64,000 nt of DNA from assembly GCA_900120395.1 (NCBI GenBank), contig LT635553.1, forward strand, positions 912,254 through 976,253, in the 5' to 3' direction. The stretch is from Porphyromonadaceae bacterium FC4. Its GTDB lineage: Bacteria > Bacteroidota > Bacteroidia > Bacteroidales > Porphyromonadaceae. The translations under genes were made by a program, and so were the position numbers. Below the pieces are notes generated by a model. The model was given only the letters and a program-made list of their open reading frames with translations. It was not told where the DNA came from and did no database searches. This document shows positions 1 to 8,146 of this stretch, one piece after another (position 1 is the first letter of the stretch; every line of letters starts with the position of its first letter).

Positions 1-1320
1 GTAGGGGGTGCCATTCAGGATACTCTCGACGATGCTCTGTATCAAGTTGAGCTGAAACTTTTTAGAGCTGGGCGCCGTGGAGACCGTGGAAACCGTGGAC
101 ACTATATTGTATAGAGAGTGTAGAGGAGGGTTCTCCTCGTCCACATTGCCATCCCAGCTGATGATATTCATATCGACGAGATGCTGGTAGACCCTGTCGA
201 AAATCTCCGACACAGTCCCTTGCTGCCAATACTTGATAGCACCACGCCCTCCTCCTGTAGCACCGATAATGTAAAATTGTCGCTCATCCTCCCAATGCTG
301 CCCTTTGCCACGGTTGCCACGGATAGCTTTGAACTGTTCGAGCAATTTGTGGGTTTCCTGCGTGGGGTTAGGAGCTTTCTCTTTGCTCCGATTTCTTCTC
401 TTCGGTTTGTCATCTTCTATGGTGGACTCCTCCTCGTCTTGCTTATCCTTATGGTCTACGAATGTTACGTCTCGGAAGGTGTTATTGATGCTCTCATTCA
501 AGACATCTGAGTTCCAAAACACATAGCGAATGCTCCCAAGATCATAGTGTGTATTGGGATTGTCGCATAAACTATTGAAGGCCGTAGCATAAGCAAAAGC
601 TGCATATTTAGATATAGGCGCATTGTCCAAATCTTTTACACCTCTTCCGTACGAGCAGAAAGCTGGTTGGTTGAAAGAGACCAAAGGGGTTCCATCACCT
701 CTTTTGGAGTCTGGCAACTGAATTGGCGTATGCTTCTCTACTAGAGGCCCCTCCATTCCTGTAATCAGACAAAGTCCTGTAATCTTGCCTAACGAGAGTT
801 GCTCTTCTGCCCACAAAAGAGCGTCATTATCGGAAGCTATAATACCAGTAGAGCCTTTTAATTGGAATGATATCCAGTCGGTTTCATTGACATCTTTGAA
901 AGACTCTAAGACCTCAGGACTTTTATACAGCCCTTTTGAGTAGAATTGCTGTACGGCTTTGAACGATTTGTTCTCTGGATAGAGCTCTGCAAATGAGTTA
1001 ACTATCTTCACAAATAGGTTGAGAGCATTTTGGGATCGCTTGGTCTTCGAGCCTTTATCTATCCCAAGAATATACATTTTCTTATCCCATAAGTGGTTGG
1101 CTTCAACGCCACTTGTCCTGCCCACACCTGGGATTACTAGATACTCTTTCCCATTACTGTTTTTGTCACTAGTATCTTTGAGGGGCTTTAATCTCACGAA
1201 AGAACCATCTTCCTTGATGATGATAGCCCAAGCGATGACTTTATACTCCAATCCAGGAGGAGCAATAAGCTGCAGTTTGTTCATCGCTTCGTAGTAGTTG
1301 TATAGTGCTTGTAGGATCAT
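1..1320 (-). CDS. cas8c: Type I-C CRISPR Cas8c (Csd1) large Cascade subunit, C-terminus off the left edge
   Basis: The minus strand is open for 440 codons, from ATG at 1320 to the window edge, with no stop. Csd1/Cas8c is the large subunit of the type I-C Cascade complex and takes part in PAM recognition and recruitment of Cas3. The protein begins MILQALYNYYEAM. It then carries features I associate with Csd1: YILGIDKGSKTK near residue 85, a FNQPAFCSYG block near 205, a charged linker near 285-310, a G-rich IIGATGGGRGAI stretch near 350, and NGTPY at the last visible residues. Its ATG overlaps the cas5c stop (ATGA), so translation is coupled. The family is usually well over 500 residues, so about 100-200 are missing. 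cas7, cas4, cas1, cas2 and the array would be expected further left. Confidence 0.88.
   Translation of the reverse strand, partial: MILQALYNYYEAMNKLQLIAPPGLEYKVIAWAIIIKEDGSFVRLKPLKDTSDKNSNGKEYLVIPGVGRTSGVEANHLWDKKMYILGIDKGSKTKRSQNALNLFVKIVNSFAELYPENKSFKAVQQFYSKGLYKSPEVLESFKDVNETDWISFQLKGSTGIIASDNDALLWAEEQLSLGKITGLCLITGMEGPLVEKHTPIQLPDSKRGDGTPLVSFNQPAFCSYGRGVKDLDNAPISKYAAFAYATAFNSLCDNPNTHYDLGSIRYVFWNSDVLNESINNTFRDVTFVDHKDKQDEEESTIEDDKPKRRNRSKEKAPNPTQETHKLLEQFKAIRGNRGKGQHWEDERQFYIIGATGGGRGAIKYWQQGTVSEIFDRVYQHLVDMNIISWDGNVDEENPPLHSLYNIVSTVSTVSTAPSSKKFQLNLIQSIVESILNGTPY
75..101. repeat. Three in-frame 9-bp repeats inside cas8c
   Basis: The nonamer ccgtggaga/ccgtggaaa/ccgtggaca occurs three times head to tail. 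On the coding strand it encodes a repeated Val-Ser-Thr tripeptide in a low-complexity linker of Cas8c. Because the unit is a multiple of three, changes in copy number would lengthen or shorten the linker without a frameshift. Confidence 0.7.
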
Positions 1321-2075
1321 CTCAGTATCTCATTACTATCCATTGGGGGGACGAGGATGACGCCCTCGGTCATCTCCGCATGATAAAACATAGCTGGGGG
1401 ATTCTTCCTATCCCGCTCGAAGTCCATGTCGTAGAGCATGATGCTTAGGTCGCGACTCTCAGGGATAGGTCTGGGCTCTAGGACTGTCTCACCATGCTCT
1501 AGGTCTACATACTCAAAGGAGCAGGTGAACTCACGACACCCTAGGTAAGGCATCGTGAAGCATTGCCCAGCTTTGGCTCTACGCTCGAAGATCTCTTGGT
1601 ACTTTCTGGGGTTCTCCGCCTTACGCTCGGCTTCGCTGTACTCCTCGTTGTAATGCTTCTGACAACTAGCTGAGCGGTTCCTCACGGGGATGTAGACCAT
1701 CTTAGCATAGATCCGATAGTCTACGTCACACAAGATGTAGGAGGCGCGTTGCTGTCGCTTATCAGACACATCAAATCCATTTGTGCCGTAAGAGCTATCC
1801 TTTATCTTCTTCTCATTGTAACTTGTGATTGCTTCCACCTCATTTCGCTTGATGGTAAACCGCTTGATTGGGGCTAGCACCTCTATCTTCGTGATCTCCC
1901 AGCGTATGGCGGGCTTCCAGTAGATCGCCTGAAAGATGGCTCGCGCTGCACTGGGCGTGATCACGTCATAGCTGACACGCTCCACCTTCATCTCGGGACG
2001 TGTGAAGCAGGCGAAGGGACCACGCACACGCAGGCAGTACTCTCTATCTATGTACTCTTCCATATATCTATACAT
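1317..2075 (-). CDS. cas5c: Type I-C CRISPR Cas5c (Cas5d), crRNA-processing nuclease
   Basis: This 252-residue protein matches Cas5c/Cas5d, the RAMP protein that replaces Cas6 in type I-C systems by cutting the pre-crRNA and then caps the crRNA 5' handle in Cascade. Family blocks are easy to see: GPFACFTRPEMKVERVSYDV near residues 19-38, TPSAARAIFQAIYWKP directly after, and PYLGCREFTCSFEY near 195. A Lys-His pair lies in the CQKHYNEEY segment near 140, where the catalytic pair of the family is expected; I did not align it. The first ATG (2075) overlaps the end of cas3 by 8 bp. A second ATG at 2063 (MEEYIDREYC) is an equally plausible start. The 3' end overlaps cas8c by ATGA. Confidence 0.93.
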   Translation of the reverse strand: MYRYMEEYIDREYCLRVRGPFACFTRPEMKVERVSYDVITPSAARAIFQAIYWKPAIRWEITKIEVLAPIKRFTIKRNEVEAITSYNEKKIKDSSYGTNGFDVSDKRQQRASYILCDVDYRIYAKMVYIPVRNRSASCQKHYNEEYSEAERKAENPRKYQEIFERRAKAGQCFTMPYLGCREFTCSFEYVDLEHGETVLEPRPIPESRDLSIMLYDMDFERDRKNPPAMFYHAEMTEGVILVPPMDSNEILR

Positions 2076-4386
2076 CCAAGAATGTTAATGTCCTATCGAT
2101 TATTTGTATCCCAGTCTCCGAGCTATAGAGCTTATCATCGATTAAATAAGCGATGCCGCTCTCACTCACTGAGATGCTTCCTTTCAAATTTAAACAATCT
2201 TTTTCATAAAGGCTAATGGTAAAACGATTCATTTGTCGGTACTCCTGTCGTGTCAGCGGAAGGTTGCTTTGGAGCTTCTTGATGATCGCTTTCCCCGCAT
2301 CGCCGTAGGGAATGACGATAGGAGTATCCTGATTCTCGATGTACCTAAAGTTCTCGCTCGCCGTCTCGTAGTCGAAGCGTAGCCCCTCACACCGCTCGTC
2401 ATCCACATCCCAAAGCAGAGGGGAGACCCTCTTATCTTTCTCCCGGGTCTTCTTGTTGTCGAAGCAATCGACATCATTATAGAACGCCTTGTAGTAGCGC
2501 TCTATCTCCTCTCTCTGAGGAGCTCCCTGCTCAGCCAGCCGATCAAGCAGATCCTCCAGGGCACCTTGCGCCCAGCTCATCTCACCCGGGATGTCCGTCC
2601 CATCAGTAAGGCGAAAGATATAGACCTCGCCAGGCTCTGCCATACGACCCTCGCGGTTGCACCGCCCAGCGGCCTGCATGACCGAGTCTAGGCCCGCCAT
2701 CGCTCGGTAGACCACGGGGAAGTCTAGGTCTACACCAGCCTCGACCAGCTGCGTACTAACGACACGCACCGGTTCTCCAGCCTTCAGGCGACGGCGTATC
2801 TCCTCTATGCGCTCCTGAATGTGTGCCGAGCACATCCTGCGTGAGAGATGTATCAGCCCCTTGCCCGACTTGTCTTGAGCTTGCAGAGCGGCATAGAGAC
2901 GAGCCGCATCCTTGCGACTATTCACGATACAGAGGAAGCTCTCGTGCTCGGCCAACCGCTCGGCTAGCTCCTCTGTAGAGAGCTTGAGTAGGTCCCAATG
3001 GTAGCGAACCTTGTCAAAAGGTGCAAAGTGCTCGGCATCATAAGGTACAACCTCCCGAATGGGCTCCTCGAGGAAGAAGAACTCATGACCGATCCGCTTG
3101 CTGTCTGCTAGGATGTTTTCGTCAAAGACCGGTAGCGTGGCGGTACAGAAGAGAGGCTCTACACGGAAGGCGTAGTGAAGACTTTCCACCACACGCAGGA
3201 TCGGGTTGAGCAGCCGAGGGGGAAACATCTGCACCTCATCAAAGACAACGACCGAGTTGCAAATGTTGTGTAGCTTACGACAGCGACTCACACGATGAGC
3301 GTAGAGCGACTCGAAGAACTGTACATTGGTCGTCACGACGAGTGGCACGTCCCAGTTTTCTGTCATGAGCTTGGTGTACTCCAGAGCTTCGTCAGCTCGC
3401 TCCTTGGCATCTACATCTGAGTGATGCTCCAGCACTTGATTCGCCCCAAAGATCTCCCTAAAGGTTTGCGCTGTCTGGGTGATGATCGAGGTGTAGGGGA
3501 TGACGTAGATGATGCGCTCACACCCTTGCGCTATGGCGTGCTCTAGAGCCCACATCATCGAGGAGACCGTCTTGCCCGCACCAGTGGGGAGCGTAAGCGA
3601 GTAGATCTTTCGCTTAGCCGTGCGCCCATGGTTGCGACATTGGTCAAGAAAGGCAGCTCGCGCCTCATTGATCCGCCCATCGCGGTTGAAGTGTGACACA
3701 TACTCCTCTAGCTGTTTGCGCATCTCCTCTAGCGAAGCCTTAGCGCTCTGACGAATAAGGCTTTTGTCGGGAGTCATAAACCGCTCCGTGTCGAGGAAGT
3801 CTGCGTCTACCAAGCAGGAGAAAAGCATACGGATCAGCAGCTGGTAGTCTTCTTGGTATTGCTCGTTCCACACGGCAGTGACCTTGTCCAGAGAGGCTTT
3901 GTACAGAAGCTCTTCAAGCTGTCTCGCCTCAGGTTGGAGTCCCTTGACTAAGTTTGCGACTGCTCTCTTGGTATCACTAGAGTCCACAACTTGTCCTTTC
4001 CACTCAGAAGCATCGTAGAGCCCTCGGTGGTGAGCCCCGATGCAGAGCGAGAGGATCTTGAGTAGTTGCTGATTACCGCCCACCTGCTTTAAGTCGTAGG
4101 CGTAGCGTGCTCCTGCGGGGCTGTGCGGGGTACGCCACCCGTTGAGCATTGGGTCTAGACCGGACTGCTGACGTATGTAGCGCTGGAAGCCCTCTTGGTA
4201 CTTGCCCAAGTCGTGCAGGAGCCCCAGCAGGTAACCGATCTCGCCAAGCTCTGGATAAGTGGTGATGCGCTCAGCGTAGCTCTGCGCCAGCTCCGCCACG
4301 CCGTGTAGATGATCTAATAGAGGTTGCGTCTCGTAGGAGCCATCCTCTAGAGCCCTTACGTGGGCTATCTGCTCTGTGTCGTGCAT
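2068..4386 (-). CDS. cas3: Type I-C CRISPR Cas3 HD nuclease-helicase
   Basis: Cas3 is the effector nuclease-helicase recruited by Cascade to unwind and degrade target DNA. The 772-residue protein has an N-terminal HD nuclease domain: His26/His28 in LLDHLHG, His58-Asp59 in LLHDLGKY, and His119-His120 in GAHHRG. It is followed by a superfamily 2 helicase with Walker A TLPTGAGKT (265-273), Walker B DEVQ (383-386), motif III TAT (415-417) and motif VI QAAGRCNREGR near 580. DEVQ in place of DEAH/DExH also occurs in other Cas3 proteins. The nuclease and helicase residues look intact. It is the first gene of the visible cas operon, with about 350 bp of divergent intergenic DNA upstream that also holds a copy of the 44-bp repeat family. 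Confidence 0.95.
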   Translation of the reverse strand: MHDTEQIAHVRALEDGSYETQPLLDHLHGVAELAQSYAERITTYPELGEIGYLLGLLHDLGKYQEGFQRYIRQQSGLDPMLNGWRTPHSPAGARYAYDLKQVGGNQQLLKILSLCIGAHHRGLYDASEWKGQVVDSSDTKRAVANLVKGLQPEARQLEELLYKASLDKVTAVWNEQYQEDYQLLIRMLFSCLVDADFLDTERFMTPDKSLIRQSAKASLEEMRKQLEEYVSHFNRDGRINEARAAFLDQCRNHGRTAKRKIYSLTLPTGAGKTVSSMMWALEHAIAQGCERIIYVIPYTSIITQTAQTFREIFGANQVLEHHSDVDAKERADEALEYTKLMTENWDVPLVVTTNVQFFESLYAHRVSRCRKLHNICNSVVVFDEVQMFPPRLLNPILRVVESLHYAFRVEPLFCTATLPVFDENILADSKRIGHEFFFLEEPIREVVPYDAEHFAPFDKVRYHWDLLKLSTEELAERLAEHESFLCIVNSRKDAARLYAALQAQDKSGKGLIHLSRRMCSAHIQERIEEIRRRLKAGEPVRVVSTQLVEAGVDLDFPVVYRAMAGLDSVMQAAGRCNREGRMAEPGEVYIFRLTDGTDIPGEMSWAQGALEDLLDRLAEQGAPQREEIERYYKAFYNDVDCFDNKKTREKDKRVSPLLWDVDDERCEGLRFDYETASENFRYIENQDTPIVIPYGDAGKAIIKKLQSNLPLTRQEYRQMNRFTISLYEKDCLNLKGSISVSESGIAYLIDDKLYSSETGIQIIDRTLTFLDV

Positions 4387-4736
4387 AGCGTGGTTATACT
4401 TTAATCGTATTAATAGTATTTAGAGTTCTGTTTACACTATGACTAAGATACACTTTAGCCAAGAGAACTGCAAGGGTCTTGCGTACATTCCAGTTTGTTG
4501 ACGGATAGAAGGGAAAAGTTTCCAGTAGGAAACAAAACGATTTGACGGATAGAAGCGAAATGTTTCCTACTGGAAACTTTTTTGTGCGTGGGATGGTTTT
4601 GTAATGTGTTGTATATGAGCTTGTTGTTTGGGCTTCCCATGTGGGTCGATCTTTGTTTGATTGGACGAGGTATTTTGGGAGGTTTTATCAGTCGGTGGAA
4701 AGTGGTAAATTTGATAAAATAAAATAGTCTCAAAAA
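4387..4736. other. Divergent intergenic region between cas3 and sufS
   Basis: This region lies between the starts of cas3 (minus) and sufS (plus) and must hold both promoters. The only structure I can support is the repeat at 4498-4583. The AT-rich stretch directly before sufS (4705-4735) is a likely promoter area but has no clear TAnnTTTG box. I see no gene, tRNA or CRISPR array here. Confidence 0.6.
4498..4583 (+). repeat. Interspersed 44-bp-unit dimer repeat, copy 1
   Basis: There are two units, each starting TTGACGGATAGAAG and each containing a GTTTCC/GGAAAC hairpin, ending in TTTTTT. This copy differs from the others: the second hairpin has its loop reversed (TACT instead of AGTA). As a result 4514-4533 and 4562-4581 form a perfect 20-bp inverted repeat around a 28-bp spacer. 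Confidence 0.9.
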
Positions 4737-5969
4737 ATGGTAGATCATAAGGATATAAGTAAGATAAGGCACTCCTTCCCAGGGCTGGAGCAGGAGATCT
4801 ATGGTGGTAAAAAGCTGGTGTACTTGGATAACGCGGCGACCACGCAGCGTCCATCCGAAGTCATCAAGATCTTCGCTGACCATAGCCTTTACAGTAATGC
4901 CAACATACACAGGGGGGTTCACTACCTTAGCCGGAAAGCGACTGAGGCTCATGAAGAGGCTCGGCAGTATGTGGCGGATTTGATTCACGCAGATGAGGCT
5001 GCAGAAGTACTCTTCACGAGAGGAACCACCGAGGGGATCAACCTTGTGGCAGGCACCTTTTGTCGGACCTTTATGCGTCCCGGCGATGAGGTCATAGTCA
5101 CTGAGATGGAGCACCACTCGAATATAGTCCCTTGGCAAATGGTTGAGGAGACCTATGGGATCAAAGTGCAGGCATGTAGGGTGAACGATGATGGTACGCT
5201 GGACATGGAGCATTTGCGCGAACTGATCGGGGAGCGGACGAAGATGATTGCCCTCTGCTTTTCTTCCAATGTGCTCGGAACGGTAAACCCGGTGCGTGAG
5301 GTTGCCCGGATGGCTCATGACCGAGGAATTGCTGTCCTTGTCGATGCTGCCCAGACTATCGCCCACCGTGCCGTGGATGTCCGGGAGCTTGACTGTGATT
5401 TTTTGGCTTTTAGTGGACATAAGGTATATGGTCCGACGGGTATAGGGGTTCTGTATGGTAAGCGGAAATGGCTTGAGAAGCTGCCACCCTACCAAGGCGG
5501 AGGGGAGATGATCAGTCATGTGAGCTTTGAGGGAACATCGTACGGTGAGATACCCTATAAGTACGAGGCCGGCACTCCGGACTTTATAGGCAGTGTGGCA
5601 TTGCAGCGTGCGCTGCAGTTTGTGAGCGAGATTGGCTATGACACTATCCGTGAACAGGAGGAAAACCTGCTTGCCTATGCGACAGAGAAGTTGGCAGCAG
5701 TACCTGATCTGAAGATCTATGGGACAGCTCCTGACAAAGAGCCGGTCATCTCATTTTTAATTGATGGGGTACACCCCTACGACCTGGGTACATTGCTGGA
5801 TCGCATGGGGATTGCGGTTCGGACGGGACATCACTGTGCTCAGCCACTGATGGAGCGTTTTGGCATAGAGGGGACTTTGAGAGCCAGCTTTGCAGTCTAC
5901 AATACTAGGGAGGAGGTAGATGCCTTTGTGGATGCGCTCAACAGGCTGATCCCGATGCTCAAAAAGTGA
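4737..5969 (+). CDS. sufS: SufS-type cysteine desulfurase
   Basis: This is a PLP-dependent class V aminotransferase-fold enzyme that takes sulfur from L-cysteine as a persulfide for Fe-S cluster assembly. It is 410 residues, normal for the SufS/CsdA group (type II desulfurases). The PLP lysine is K229 in FSGHKVYGPTG. The persulfide cysteine is C367 in RTGHHCAQP, in the short loop typical of SufS rather than the longer IscS loop. A TEMEHHSNIVPW block is also clear. sufBCD are not upstream, so the desulfurase is separated from the scaffold genes here. It is the first gene of a tight five-gene run ending in the FHA protein, and its stop overlaps the next gene by 4 bp. Confidence 0.95.
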   Translation: MVDHKDISKIRHSFPGLEQEIYGGKKLVYLDNAATTQRPSEVIKIFADHSLYSNANIHRGVHYLSRKATEAHEEARQYVADLIHADEAAEVLFTRGTTEGINLVAGTFCRTFMRPGDEVIVTEMEHHSNIVPWQMVEETYGIKVQACRVNDDGTLDMEHLRELIGERTKMIALCFSSNVLGTVNPVREVARMAHDRGIAVLVDAAQTIAHRAVDVRELDCDFLAFSGHKVYGPTGIGVLYGKRKWLEKLPPYQGGGEMISHVSFEGTSYGEIPYKYEAGTPDFIGSVALQRALQFVSEIGYDTIREQEENLLAYATEKLAAVPDLKIYGTAPDKEPVISFLIDGVHPYDLGTLLDRMGIAVRTGHHCAQPLMERFGIEGTLRASFAVYNTREEVDAFVDALNRLIPMLKK

Positions 5970-6685
5970 GCGAGGAGCTTTGTCTATATGCTATGAGTAC
6001 ACGACCTGAGGAGAGAATGGTAGAGATCGAACTGGGGGGGATTGGCAATCTGAGCAATGACCCCGGAGTGGTGGTCTTATTGCTGATGCCCGCAGGGTCG
6101 GCCTTGTCGCCTTATCCAGACGGACAGGTGCCGGTGTTTCCGGTGCCCATTGATATGTTTACGGGTCGGCTGTATCTGCGAAGGTTGTACCGCACGCTCA
6201 GGGGGCTTGATATGAGTAGTGAGGTGTTGGCAGGATACTGTAGGGCTGTGAATATCACTCTCGACCGTGTAAATATCCGCTTGGACGACTCTGCTGTCCG
6301 GACAGAGCTCGAGGTGTCTCACTCTGATGGATGCCAAGAGTCGCTCCCGGTGCATCTGCACCGGACTGTGCTTGTTGCCGTACTCAATCGTATACCGGTG
6401 TATGTGGAGTCCAGCCTTTTGGATAGAATGGCACAGAATGTCCGGATACAGGGAGCAGATGAGTGGCAGGATGATCCGGCTACCATCGAGCGAGCGCAGG
6501 TACATGCTCTTAGGGAGTTGATCACTTCGGGCGCCACTCCTGATGCCATGCCGGATGAACAAAGACTGTTTTTGAACAGTCTGGATGCAGAGGTGCTGAG
6601 TGCATTATTGGATATTTCTGTGCAGGCAGAGAACTTTGAATGGGCAGCGTATCTGCAAAAGATGAAAGGTGACGATGAGCAATAG
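5966..6685 (+). CDS. Divergent bifunctional-nuclease (DUF151)-like protein with UVR-like tail, copy A
   Basis: This 239-residue protein has an arrangement I associate with the DUF151/bifunctional nuclease family followed by a UVR motif, as in many Bacteroidetes. VEIELGGIGNLSN near residue 19 is the first strand. VNITLDRVNIRL near 97 is a central strand. PVHLHRTVLVAVLNRIPVYV (126-145) sits where the family has its conserved DARPSDAIALA...PIYV block, but the acidic and Ser residues of that block are missing. The end, AENFEWAAYLQKMK, resembles the UVR motif (E.FE.A..L). It starts at GTG 5966, overlapping the sufS stop by 4 bp; ATG at 5993 is possible. The family assignment is inference from pattern, and it may have lost nuclease activity. 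Confidence 0.55.
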   Translation: MSEELCLYAMSTRPEERMVEIELGGIGNLSNDPGVVVLLLMPAGSALSPYPDGQVPVFPVPIDMFTGRLYLRRLYRTLRGLDMSSEVLAGYCRAVNITLDRVNIRLDDSAVRTELEVSHSDGCQESLPVHLHRTVLVAVLNRIPVYVESSLLDRMAQNVRIQGADEWQDDPATIERAQVHALRELITSGATPDAMPDEQRLFLNSLDAEVLSALLDISVQAENFEWAAYLQKMKGDDEQ

Positions 6686-7385
6686 ACTTAGTGACTTTGG
6701 GGCACAGATGGCTCCTCCTCTGGATCAGACAGTGCAGATGACTTTTCACCGACTGGAAAAGCCGGACGATCAGGACAATAAACGTGCTGCCGCCATTATA
6801 CTACGAACGGTTAGCCATGTAGAGGAGGCTCGCGAGTACCCGGTGCTTGTCCCGAAGTATGATGAGAAGGACTTCATGATAGCAGAGCACTACTTCATAG
6901 CCCAAAGGCGTGAAGACTATGACCTGATCGGTGAACTGGAGGAGCACTTCCGGATATCATTGAGGTATGTTTTGCTATGGGAGTCTATGGTGGACGAGAC
7001 TCTACAGGCTCAGATGACTCTGCTCACACATGAGGGGGAGAAGGCGGCTTTTCCGGTCAGCCCACACAATGCCGTGCTCTATGCTATGCTGCACAATATG
7101 CCAATCTTGGTCGAGAAAAGGTTGGTCGAGCAACAAAAGCCGGTCACAAGATTTCCTAACGAACAAAACGATATGTCCTTTGAGGAGCGTTATGTGAGAA
7201 TGTATATGGAGATTTACCGCCAGGCAATACTGGAAAATAAGCTACCTGACGCATATAGCCCTACAGAGCTGGAGCAAGGCTTTTACTTCGTTGGACGCGA
7301 AGGGCTGCGAGAGTTGGAGCAGTTGGCTGTGGAGAATGAGCGCTTTGAGTGGGCACAGGTCATCAGCGATTTTCTGAAAAAGTAA
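6675..7385 (+). CDS. Divergent bifunctional-nuclease (DUF151)-like protein with UVR-like tail, copy B
   Basis: This 236-residue protein is paralogous in layout to the gene before it. It has an N-terminal region ending in short beta strands, a block AAFPVSPHNAVLYAMLHNMP followed by ILVEKRLVEQQ near 120-150 that aligns with the PIYV block of DUF151, and a C-terminal ENERFEWAQVISDFLKK resembling a UVR motif. The canonical acidic residues are again absent. I chose ATG 6675 (MSNRLSDFG) over an in-frame GTG at 6669; it overlaps copy A by 11 bp. Being in the same operon with matching domain order suggests an old tandem duplication. The biochemical function is unknown. Confidence 0.5.
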   Translation: MSNRLSDFGAQMAPPLDQTVQMTFHRLEKPDDQDNKRAAAIILRTVSHVEEAREYPVLVPKYDEKDFMIAEHYFIAQRREDYDLIGELEEHFRISLRYVLLWESMVDETLQAQMTLLTHEGEKAAFPVSPHNAVLYAMLHNMPILVEKRLVEQQKPVTRFPNEQNDMSFEERYVRMYMEIYRQAILENKLPDAYSPTELEQGFYFVGREGLRELEQLAVENERFEWAQVISDFLKK

Positions 7386-7426
7386 CTTCCCCAAACCGTA
7401 ATAACTAATCTAATTGGTACTGAGTG

Positions 7427-8146
7427 ATGGAGGATTTTCCCTTATTTGTCGTCCCGGATGTCGAGCTTACAGGCTGCCTATCGGAGGAAGAGTCGCACCA
7501 TGCTAGCCGAGTTCTTCGGATGCAGGTGGGTGATAGGATGTATGTGACGAATGGTGCGGGGGACCTATACTTAGCCGAGCTGAGGGAGGTGTCCGGAAAA
7601 GAATTGTCGGTGGAGCTTATAGAGAAAGTGCCGGTGACCGCTCCGTCGCATCCGGAATTGCACATGGCAGTTACCCCGCTGAAGAACGCAGATAGGACGG
7701 AGTGGCTTCTTGAGAAGTTGGTAGAGGTGGGGCTTGGAACTTTCTCCTTGGTAATGACTGAACGAACAGTGCGAAAGCATATCAAAATGCAGCGCCTTGA
7801 AAAAGTGATGTTGGCAGCCATGAAACAGTCACGTAAGCGCACGATGACCCGGATCGGGCAATACGAATCGTTGGACGAATTTTGTGATCTTTCCTTTCCC
7901 GGTCAGAAGTTTATCGCCTACTGTGGCGAGGAATATCCAAAGCAAGAACTGGCAAAGGTACTGAAGCCCGCTATGCCTACCTTAGTCCTAATAGGTCCCG
8001 AGGGAGATTTTACACCTGAGGAAGTGCGACGAGCAGTAGAGTGTGGATTCGTCCCCGTCAGCCTGGGTCAAGAGAGACTCAGAAGTGAAACAGCAGCCAT
8101 GTATGCCGGAATGCTGCATCATATCCTAAATACTCAAGCAGAATGA
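7427..8146 (+). CDS. rsmE: 16S rRNA m3U1498 methyltransferase RsmE
   Basis: RsmE is a SPOUT-class methyltransferase that methylates N3 of U1498 in 16S rRNA in the assembled 30S subunit. The 239-residue length fits. The C-terminal knot motifs are clear: LIGPEGDFTPEEV near 187, and LGQERLRSETAAMYAGMLHH near 214, where SAM binds. The N-terminal PUA-like domain carries the SHHASRVLRM motif near 24. I chose ATG 7427 rather than an adjacent GTG at 7424. The stop overlaps the next start (ATGA). Confidence 0.95.
   Translation: MEDFPLFVVPDVELTGCLSEEESHHASRVLRMQVGDRMYVTNGAGDLYLAELREVSGKELSVELIEKVPVTAPSHPELHMAVTPLKNADRTEWLLEKLVEVGLGTFSLVMTERTVRKHIKMQRLEKVMLAAMKQSRKRTMTRIGQYESLDEFCDLSFPGQKFIAYCGEEYPKQELAKVLKPAMPTLVLIGPEGDFTPEEVRRAVECGFVPVSLGQERLRSETAAMYAGMLHHILNTQAE

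Noticed and set aside
4498-4583. Possible short CRISPR array near cas3
   Set aside because: The two units are direct 44-bp neighbours without variable spacers, and the same dimer occurs at seven other places far from cas genes.
4455-5519. 354-codon minus-strand reading frame
   Set aside because: It is antisense to sufS, runs through the repeat and has no recognisable family; sufS on the plus strand is certain.
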